5,511 nucleotides of DNA from Desulfocapsa sp. (GTDB taxonomy: Bacteria; Desulfobacterota; Desulfobulbia; Desulfobulbales; Desulfocapsaceae). A program made the translations under genes and the position numbers. The notes under the pieces were generated by a model. The model did not search any database and was not told the DNA's origin. It saw nothing but the letters and a program-made list of their open reading frames with translations. Positions within the stretch are counted from its first letter, which is position 1; each line of letters starts with the position of its first letter. Positions 1 to 4,660 of the stretch are shown one piece after another. Location: NCBI GenBank assembly GCA_029935135.1, contig JAOZKX010000174.1, positions 1 through 5,511 on the forward strand, written 5' to 3'.

Positions 1-428
1 CCAAAAATATGGCTCATCCCCAATACACCGCATGTGACCGAAAAAGAACTCTTCGGTACTTCAATGGCAGTGAAATCAATGTCATAATATTTTTCCAGCA
101 ACTCGATGGTAAAGCCCATGGAGGCACCGCATTCTGCGTTCCATCCCATATCTTTAATCTTTCCGTTTTCATAGGCAACATACTTGATATCGCGGCTGCC
201 ACAATCGAGGAGGGTGAATGAACTGTCGGCAAGAAGAGTGATACCACCCCTGGCAAGGGCAGTGAGCTCATTTACATACTGTCTGGCGTAGCGTTTCCCA
301 TTGTGTCCGGTGGCAATGTCCACCTGTAGACTGCGGTCAATATCCCGAGTGGGGACGAGATAAGGAGGATCGCTTGTGTCAGTTTCTACGAGTTTGCAAT
401 AGGATGTGCCAAAGTCTGCCAGTAACAT
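1..428 (-). CDS. BadF/BadG/BcrA/BcrD-family ATPase (CoA-dehydratase-activase-like), 3' end cut off by window
   Basis: The reading frame opens at an ATG (428-426) and stays open for 142 codons to the window edge, so the C-terminus is missing. Family landmarks appear in the expected order: an N-terminal phosphate loop D-F-G-T-S-x-x-K (residues 5-12), T-G-H followed by a N-E-L-T-A-L-A-R-G-G segment (40-62) matching the activase 'TGYGR...SEITAHARGA' region, a second nucleotide motif L-D-C-G-S-R-D-I-K (74-82) replacing the usual I-D-I-G-G-Q-D-x-K, and a Cys-Gly-Ala-Ser-Met-Gly motif (100-105). Cys100 and Cys133 match in context the two cysteines that bind the inter-subunit [4Fe-4S] cluster in HgdC. 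Known relatives use ATP hydrolysis to push one electron at low potential into a partner iron-sulfur enzyme in the cytoplasm. The segment between the first two motifs is shorter than in HgdC, and several motif residues are variant, so this is a divergent member. It lies 17 bases downstream of the cysteine-rich gene, its probable partner. Family assignment is firm; the substrate is unknown. Confidence 0.8.
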   Translation of the reverse strand, partial: MLLADFGTSYCKLVETDTSDPPYLVPTRDIDRSLQVDIATGHNGKRYARQYVNELTALARGGITLLADSSFTLLDCGSRDIKYVAYENGKIKDMGWNAECGASMGFTIELLEKYYDIDFTAIEVPKSSFSVTCGVLGMSHIF

Positions 429-445
429 AAAAGTGTGCCTGTCGG

Positions 446-1192
446 TTAAACGCCAGAAAGCTCAAGGAATGCCTGGATCTTGGCCTTGACGCTGTTTCCG
501 GCAGTAACATCACAGTCGAGATAGAGACCGTGGGGATGTTTTGCTGCAAGGTGTCTGGCCAGGGCCGTTTTAGCACAAAAAGACTGGGCGAAAAATACGG
601 TGGGAATATCAGGGTTATAGTGCATTTCAAGATCAAGATAGTCGGGGGTTTTATTTTCCATACAGCGTGCCCAGCCGTAGATATGGGTGGTGTCGGGGAA
701 GAGATTCAGAAAAGAAAAATCGCGTGGCGGAACACCCCAGAATCCGACCGTTGCTTTACAGGCAGCCTGATCCTGGTATGCTTTTACCGACTGAACGGAA
801 GCGGTTATTTTTGTCATCCTTTGCAGGAGATTTCCCTCAGTTCTGCATAGAGGTGTGCCAAAATTTTCTTTGTCACCATTTTTGGTGCGAATGATTTCAG
901 TTTCCGGAAGAGAATCAGCCAGAACCGTTGCCGTATGGACGGCGCAGTCGCATTTTCCGGCACCGGTGTCGATGTAGATCCGTTCAGGTCTGATAGTTAT
1001 ACTGTTGGCGATCACGGTGCGCAGGATTCCGCAGTAGACCCTGGGGAGAAAGGGTGAGGCTGTTTCAATATCCACCTTTCCCTGGGGTTCATCAAGGTCA
1101 AAGATTTCAATTCCGGGTGAGGCGAGCTCTTTCATAATTGAAAGGGGCGGGATACCGACGATCCCAACGCGTTGTCTGTTTGCGGGGGGCAT
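446..1192 (-). CDS. Cysteine-rich conserved protein of uncertain function, probable partner of the downstream activase
   Basis: This 248-residue protein starts at ATG 1192-1190, 3 bases after the lptG stop; the sequence AGGGG about 9 bases upstream can serve as ribosome binding site. I do not recognise the family with certainty. Visible: a hydrophobic start with G-I-V-G-I-P-P (10-16), eight cysteines (54, 81, 83, 116, 145, 177, 206, 227) including a C-D-C pair, and a C-terminal half with G-V-P-P-R-D-F-S-F-L-N-L-F-P (153-166) followed by I-Y-G-W-A-R-C (171-177). There is no signal peptide or membrane segment, so it is probably cytoplasmic. The P-P-x-D-F-x-x-L-x-L-F style faintly recalls 2-hydroxyacyl-CoA dehydratase D-component (HgdB-like) proteins, which are electron acceptors of BadF/HgdC activases, but those are usually around 400 residues and this is much shorter. 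The adjacent activase gene favours an iron-sulfur protein charged by that activase; this is inference from context and cysteine content, not from a recognised domain. Confidence 0.65.
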   Translation of the reverse strand: MPPANRQRVGIVGIPPLSIMKELASPGIEIFDLDEPQGKVDIETASPFLPRVYCGILRTVIANSITIRPERIYIDTGAGKCDCAVHTATVLADSLPETEIIRTKNGDKENFGTPLCRTEGNLLQRMTKITASVQSVKAYQDQAACKATVGFWGVPPRDFSFLNLFPDTTHIYGWARCMENKTPDYLDLEMHYNPDIPTVFFAQSFCAKTALARHLAAKHPHGLYLDCDVTAGNSVKAKIQAFLELSGV

Positions 1193-1195
1193 GAC

Positions 1196-2278
1196 TTATT
1201 TCCCCTGCTTATGCAGAAGGAGAAAACCGCCGACACCAAAGAGGATATGGATAAATATTGCTGCAAAAAAAGGAGGCACCACACCTGCCTTGGCCAGGGA
1301 TTGCAGGGCGCCCCATAGTCCCCAGGCGACAAATGCCATGCCGCAACTTGCGGGAATGGAAATGGACAGATCTCTGCCCCATTTCTTGTATGATAAGAGG
1401 AGAATAGGCATCCCCAGAAATAAAAGGGGAATGCCGAGCAGGGTATAGGAAATTCTGCTGTAAAAGTTGGTTTTGGCAACCAGTGTATCCGCTTCCGATT
1501 TTTGATTGAGGGAGTCCTGGAAAAGTTCAGTGAGAGAAAGTTCTGCCGCCTGATATGTGGGAACAAAGAACTTATCTGGGGATTCCGGGAAGTTGAATCG
1601 TTTTTCATCGAAAAGAGTTGTTGTGTATCCAATATTTGGGACTTTTTGTTGGATCTGACCATTGGTCAGGATCCAGCTCCCACCTTTGTATTCCGCATAT
1701 TCTGCCGTGACGAGTTCCTGTAAGTTGTGCTCTTTGGTCCAACTGGAATAGGAAAAAGTGACATAGGTATCCTGCTTCAGAAAAGGGCGGATAAAGGAGT
1801 AGAAACCTTCTTCTCCACGGTAATAGAATCGTCCGTTTCTGTGAATTCCCAATGGAATCATGCCATTTACCTGCTCGTACCAGATGCGGTTGGTAGTGGC
1901 AATGGTACGGGGTAAAACCCACTGGGCCATTGCCAGAAAAAGCATGGTGAAGATGATACCGCCTATGAGGATGGGTTTGACTATGGTGCGCAGGTGGAGA
2001 CCACCTGCCATCATAGCGGTCAGCTCATTATGATGATTTAGCAGGCCAAGGCTGACAACACCTGCTAAAAGGATAAGAATGGGGCCAAGCTGGTCAATGA
2101 TAAAGGGAACATTTAACAAAAAGAATTGGAATAGCAGAGCCGTTGATTCACCGGCCTTCATAAAATTATCTACTTTTTCAATAAAATCCACAAGGATATA
2201 GATGGTCGAAAATCCTGCGGCCACGGTGATAAAAATGCGGATAAATTGGGCCAGTATGTATCGGTTAAGAATGGTCAT
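1196..2278 (-). CDS. lptG: LPS export ABC transporter permease LptG (LptF/LptG family)
   Basis: This 360-residue inner-membrane protein has the LptF/LptG layout. There is one N-terminal transmembrane helix (about 12-32) with the LptG-like L-V-D-F-I-E-K-V-D-N-F stretch just after it (30-39). A second hydrophobic block (about 48-80) leads into N-E-L-T-A-M-M-A-G-G (84-93), the cytoplasmic coupling-helix motif that contacts the LptB ATPase. A third helix follows (about 99-120), then a soluble periplasmic beta-jellyroll (about 121-265) and three C-terminal helices (about 270-355). Length is normal for the family. LptG pairs with LptF and LptB to extract lipopolysaccharide from the inner membrane and pass it to LptC/LptA. 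No lptF lies next to it in this window, whereas lptF and lptG are often adjacent. The start lies 6 bases after the crcB stop with no obvious Shine-Dalgarno, suggesting translational coupling. LptG over LptF is judged from the N-terminal signature. Confidence 0.92.
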   Translation of the reverse strand: MTILNRYILAQFIRIFITVAAGFSTIYILVDFIEKVDNFMKAGESTALLFQFFLLNVPFIIDQLGPILILLAGVVSLGLLNHHNELTAMMAGGLHLRTIVKPILIGGIIFTMLFLAMAQWVLPRTIATTNRIWYEQVNGMIPLGIHRNGRFYYRGEEGFYSFIRPFLKQDTYVTFSYSSWTKEHNLQELVTAEYAEYKGGSWILTNGQIQQKVPNIGYTTTLFDEKRFNFPESPDKFFVPTYQAAELSLTELFQDSLNQKSEADTLVAKTNFYSRISYTLLGIPLLFLGMPILLLSYKKWGRDLSISIPASCGMAFVAWGLWGALQSLAKAGVVPPFFAAIFIHILFGVGGFLLLHKQGK

Positions 2279-2284
2279 GTGGCA

Positions 2285-2665
2285 TTATATGCGGAATAAG
2301 CGGTGGGCAAGAAAAAAACCGAGGCCGACCATGCAAAGTCCTGAAATGTTAGAGACTGCAATATAAAAAAAAGCCTGCAAATGGTCCCCAACTTTGAAGA
2401 GTTGAACGCTCTCTCTGGCAAATGTGGAAAATGTGGTGAAGCCGCCGAGAAAACCGGTAAATAAAAAGAGCCTAAATGTCTCACTGATATGCACATGGTC
2501 AAAAAAGGACCAGAGTACCCCAATAAGGAGGCATCCCGTAAGGTTGGCAATAAAAGTTCCTGCCGGAAATGTCTGGGAATGAAATGTTTGGGAGCCAAGA
2601 AAAATGAGATATCGTCCCACTGATCCGATTGCGCCGCCAACTGCTATTGCAATAATTTTTTCCAT
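2285..2665 (-). CDS. crcB: Fluoride exporter CrcB/Fluc
   Basis: A 126-residue, four-helix hydrophobic protein of normal Fluc length. Diagnostic motifs are G-G-A-I-G-S-V-G-R-Y (10-19), the pore asparagine in the P-A-G-T-F-I-A-N-L-T-G segment (34-44, Asn41), and G-F-L-G-G-F-T-T-F-S-T-F-A-R-E (71-85), which holds the phenylalanine box (Phe79, Phe82) and the central sodium site region. Fluc proteins form dual-topology dimers in the inner membrane and let fluoride leave the cytoplasm. The start ATG (2665-2663) is fixed by the conserved N-terminus, although the sequence before it (AAGAGAG directly abutting the ATG) is a poor ribosome binding site. It is the first gene of the minus-strand run. No crcB-type fluoride riboswitch is recognisable upstream, so fluoride control by that route is not supported. 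Confidence 0.95.
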   Translation of the reverse strand: MEKIIAIAVGGAIGSVGRYLIFLGSQTFHSQTFPAGTFIANLTGCLLIGVLWSFFDHVHISETFRLFLFTGFLGGFTTFSTFARESVQLFKVGDHLQAFFYIAVSNISGLCMVGLGFFLAHRLFRI

Positions 2666-2709
2666 CTCTCTTGAGAAAAGTATGCCCTGTTTGGAGCAGA
2701 TTTGTAATT

Positions 2710-2733
2710 ATGCTGGCTCAGCATCTTTTTTTT
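2710..2733 (+). terminator. Terminator-like hairpin plus T-run with no upstream gene
   Basis: ATGCTG (2710-2715) and CAGCAT (2719-2724) form a perfect 6-bp stem with a three-base GCT loop, followed by a C and eight T residues (2726-2733). This is the shape of a short rho-independent terminator reading rightward. No plus-strand gene precedes it. The T-run overlaps the candidate minus-strand -10 element, so it may instead be part of the crcB promoter, with the hairpin in the crcB leader. Confidence 0.35.
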
Positions 2734-2757
2734 AAATTTTCTTTTACAAAAAATCAA
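2729..2757 (-). promoter_or_regulatory. Candidate sigma70-like promoter for the crcB operon
   Basis: On the minus strand, TTGATT (2757-2752, four of six matches to TTGACA) is followed after 17 bases by TAAAAA (2734-2729, four of six matches to TATAAT), inside an A/T tract. It would give a leader of roughly 55-60 bases ahead of crcB. In such AT-rich DNA matches of this quality arise by chance, so confidence is low. Confidence 0.25.
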
Positions 2758-2823
2758 AAATATTTACTAAGGTAGCAAGCACACTATACAAAGTATGTTG
2801 AGAACCTTGGAAATTGTAAAAGA
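2740..2823. repeat. Nested inverted repeats (possible structured RNA or operator array)
   Basis: TCTTTTACAA (2740-2749) and TTGTAAAAGA (2814-2823) are perfect 10-base inverted repeats. They enclose a second pair, CTAAGGT (2767-2773) and ACCTTGG (2804-2810), which pairs over 7 bp with one G-T wobble. That in turn encloses ATAC-aaa-GTAT (2786-2796), extendable with a wobble and one mismatch to about 2782-2800. The three arms nest without crossing, as in a folded RNA. I match it to no known riboswitch family. Confidence 0.45.
2763..2790 (+). promoter_or_regulatory. Candidate sigma70-like promoter for the RACo-like gene
   Basis: TTTACT (2763-2768, four of six matches to TTGACA) and TATACA (2785-2790, four of six matches to TATAAT) are 16 bases apart. 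Transcription would begin near 2797 and give a leader of about 175 bases, with the 2825-2837 dyad just downstream of the start. The elements lie inside the nested inverted repeats, so the repeats could be operators and not RNA stems. Confidence 0.3.
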
Positions 2824-2824
2824 C

Positions 2825-2837
2825 TCATTGCCAATGA
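2825..2837. repeat. 13-base dyad, operator-like
   Basis: TCATTG-C-CAATGA is a perfect palindrome with 6-base arms and a single central base. The loop is too small for an RNA hairpin, so if functional it is more likely a binding site for a dimeric DNA-binding protein. It sits 134 bases upstream of the RACo-like start codon. Confidence 0.3.
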
Positions 2838-2881
2838 ACAAATGATATGCCCTTTCTTGATCTTGTATGGTTCGTTATGGC

Positions 2882-2905
2882 TGTGGCTACTTTGTTCCAG
2901 CCACA
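2882..2905 (+). repeat. Short hairpin in the leader of the RACo-like gene
   Basis: TGTGGCT (2882-2888) and AGCCACA (2899-2905) form a perfect 7-bp stem with a 10-base loop. No T-run follows, so it is not an intrinsic terminator. It lies in the presumed leader, 66 bases before the start codon. A role in translation or mRNA stability is possible but unproven. Confidence 0.3.
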
Positions 2906-2971
2906 CCACTTAGTAGGTAACATCCTGAAAGATTTCCGTCAAGAAGAAGGCGTGCAGAAAAAGGAAGGAAA

Positions 2972-4591
2972 ATGACCCCTCTGGTATGTGCAGTTCCCGT
3001 GAAGGCAGAATCACCGAGTCTGCAGGATAACACTGCAGATTATGATCGTTTACAGCAGGCCCTTGTGAAGCACCTTGCTGATGACCGATCTCTGTACCTC
3101 CCTTTTTCCAGGATTGTCCCTGTAACCAGGCGTTTTCGCGAGGCTGGCTTTTCCGGGTATGCGCTGCTTAATCGTCTTCAGGATCAATGGGTCGTTGCCG
3201 ATTTTCTGGCTGCTGAGCCGGAAGTCATCGCTGGAATGGCCCTTGATCTGGGGACAACGCATCTTGAGGCAACTCTTATTGATCTGCAGACAGGGCAGAT
3301 GCTTGCTGAAAACAATCTGGAAAACTCCCAGATTCGTTTTGGGGCTGATATCCTGAGCCGCATTCACCACGCAACTACCAAAAGAAGACAGCTGAGAAAA
3401 CCTGATGCTGATTTTCTGGATCCCGGGCTGCAGGAATTGCAGCAGACTATTGTCGAGACAGTGAATGAACTCACCGGGAAGCTTGCTGAGAGTAGTGGCA
3501 TACAGGCCTGTGATATCCGTGCTTTGGCAGTATCCGGAAATACGACCATGGCCCATCTGTTGCTGGGGGTTGATCCGTACCATATCTGTAGGGAGCCCTA
3601 TATTCCTCTCTTTAACCGGGTGCCTGATATTGAAGCGTCTCAGTTGGATCTTGTCATTCATGGAGCCGCTCCGGTATGGGTTATGCCTTCTGTGGGCAGT
3701 TATTTCGGAGGGGATCTGATCTCGGGTATCCTCGCCTCAGGTATGGCACAATCATCTGCAACAAGGATGCTGATCGATGTTGGTACCAATGCGGAAGTAG
3801 TTCTGGGTAATAGTGAGTGGTTGATTGCCTGTGCCGGAGCTGCAGGACCCGCCCTTGAGGGTGGGGTTGCCAGGATGGGGATGCGCGCAGGACCCGGGGC
3901 AATTGAATTCGTCTCCATTGATCCGGATACTTTTACCATGGAATATCGAACCATCGCTGATGCACCTGCCCTTGGCATCTGTGGTTCAGGTCTTATTGAC
4001 CTGGTCGCCGCTCTGTATCTTTGCCGCTTGATCGATATTCGTGGGAAAATAAGAGATCCGGCAAAAGAGAAAGACCCCCTGCGCCTGGCCTTTATGCAGG
4101 AACATATTCTGGAACATGAGGGAAAAAGGGTCTTTCGGGTGACCGGGGCAAGTGCTTCTGCTAAAGGGAGGGAAGTGTTGCTGGAGCAGATTGATCTTGA
4201 TGCAATGATGCGTTCCAAGGCCGCCATGTATGCTATTTTAACGACCCTTGTCAATCAGGTTGGGCTGGAGTTTACTGACCTGGAGGAAATTATAGTGGCC
4301 GGCGCATTTGGCAGACATATCAATCCTGAGAAAGCGATAACCCTGGGTATGCTTCCCGATCTGCCCCTGAATACATATCGGGCCATTGGCAACAGTTCGT
4401 TGCGAGGTGCAGAACGGGTCCTCCTTGATGGAGATGCCAGGCTTGCCTGTGAAAAAATAGTATCGGGCATTACCTATCTTGAGTTAAATGTGAACCAGGA
4501 ATTTATGCTCCGTTTTTCAGGCTCCCGTTTTATTCCCCATACTGATACCGCTCTTTTCCCCTCTGTCCCAAATTTTCACAGCAAATCCTGA
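2972..4591 (+). CDS. RACo/RamA-like ASKHA ATPase (DUF4445), reductive activator of corrinoid protein, lacking the [2Fe-2S] domain
   Basis: This 539-residue cytoplasmic protein matches the linker, middle and C-terminal ASKHA regions of reductive activators of corrinoid enzymes. Residues 14-25 hold the P-S-L-Q-D-N-T-A-D-Y-D-R linker motif. The ATPase follows with L-D-L-G-T-T (91-96, phosphate 1), R-F-G-A-D-I-L-S-R-I (122-131), A-V-S-G-N-T-T-M-A-H-L-L-L-G (186-199), G-S-Y-F-G-G-D (242-248), I-D-V-G-T-N-A-E (268-275, phosphate 2), C-G-S-G-L-I-D (337-343), G-A-F-G-R-H-I (444-450) and G-N-S-S-L-R-G-A (473-480). The C-terminus ends in the usual E-F-M...IPH tail, so that end is complete. Family members use ATP to reduce inactive Co(II) corrinoid to Co(I), with electrons from an N-terminal [2Fe-2S] ferredoxin domain. 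Here that domain is absent: an in-frame stop (2918-2920) precedes the ATG, and no C-x5-C-x2-C pattern occurs. AAGGAAGG at 2961-2968 is a good ribosome binding site and supports this start. No corrinoid protein or methyltransferase gene is visible nearby. Family is firm; activity without the domain is inference. Confidence 0.88.
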   Translation: MTPLVCAVPVKAESPSLQDNTADYDRLQQALVKHLADDRSLYLPFSRIVPVTRRFREAGFSGYALLNRLQDQWVVADFLAAEPEVIAGMALDLGTTHLEATLIDLQTGQMLAENNLENSQIRFGADILSRIHHATTKRRQLRKPDADFLDPGLQELQQTIVETVNELTGKLAESSGIQACDIRALAVSGNTTMAHLLLGVDPYHICREPYIPLFNRVPDIEASQLDLVIHGAAPVWVMPSVGSYFGGDLISGILASGMAQSSATRMLIDVGTNAEVVLGNSEWLIACAGAAGPALEGGVARMGMRAGPGAIEFVSIDPDTFTMEYRTIADAPALGICGSGLIDLVAALYLCRLIDIRGKIRDPAKEKDPLRLAFMQEHILEHEGKRVFRVTGASASAKGREVLLEQIDLDAMMRSKAAMYAILTTLVNQVGLEFTDLEEIIVAGAFGRHINPEKAITLGMLPDLPLNTYRAIGNSSLRGAERVLLDGDARLACEKIVSGITYLELNVNQEFMLRFSGSRFIPHTDTALFPSVPNFHSKS

Positions 4592-4617
4592 AGCGAAGCA
4601 TTTCTCTTCTGCTGTGA
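4576..4617. terminator. Hairpin between convergent genes, possible terminator without T-run
   Basis: TCACAGCA (4576-4583) and TGCTGTGA (4610-4617) form a perfect 8-bp stem. Inside it GAAG-c-GAA (4590-4597) pairs with TTC-t-CTTC (4602-4609) around a four-base loop, leaving a six-base bulge on the 5' side. The structure spans the stop codon of the RACo-like gene (4589-4591). Neither strand has a good T-run after it, so it may halt transcription only weakly or protect the 3' end. Confidence 0.35.
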
Positions 4618-4660
4618 TAGGCATATGCGGAAAAATGTAGCTGATTTGTATTACAAGCCC

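Larger units (their letters stand above)
2666..2971. other. Divergent AT-rich intergenic region
   Basis: This 306-base gap separates the crcB operon from the RACo-like gene, which diverge from it. It has no convincing open reading frame; the longest ATG-started one noted (2795-2845) is 16 codons and lacks a ribosome binding site. The half next to crcB (about 2700-2770) is very AT rich. The region contains a terminator-like hairpin (2710-2733), nested inverted repeats (2740-2823), a 13-base dyad (2825-2837), a short hairpin (2882-2905) and candidate promoters in both directions. No remnant of a ferredoxin-like reading frame that might belong to the downstream gene is visible. Confidence 0.8.

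Noticed and set aside
14..271. Minus-strand 85-codon open frame at the left edge
   Set aside because: The neighbouring frame encodes recognisable activase motifs with cluster cysteines, so this one is a shadow.
1132..1662. Minus-strand 176-codon open frame overlapping lptG
   Set aside because: It is in a different frame of the lptG strand and its Ser/Pro/Phe-rich content has no family features; lptG explains the region.
2666..2760. Fluoride riboswitch ahead of crcB
   Set aside because: The expected conserved pseudoknot sequence pattern of the crcB motif is not present in the leader.
2740..2823. Miniature transposable element with terminal inverted repeats
   Set aside because: There are no flanking target-site duplications, and the nested internal pairing fits a folded element better; no second copy is in the window.
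2795..2845. 16-codon open frame in the intergenic region, considered as a leader peptide
   Set aside because: It has no ribosome binding site, no run of regulatory codons and no adjacent attenuator.
2740..2971. Cobalamin, SAM or cyclic-di-GMP riboswitch ahead of the RACo-like gene
   Set aside because: None of the conserved core sequences of these classes could be found; only generic inverted repeats are present.
3050..3661. Minus-strand 203-codon open frame
   Set aside because: It lies opposite the well-supported RACo-like gene, has no recognisable motif and no operon context; it is a shadow frame.
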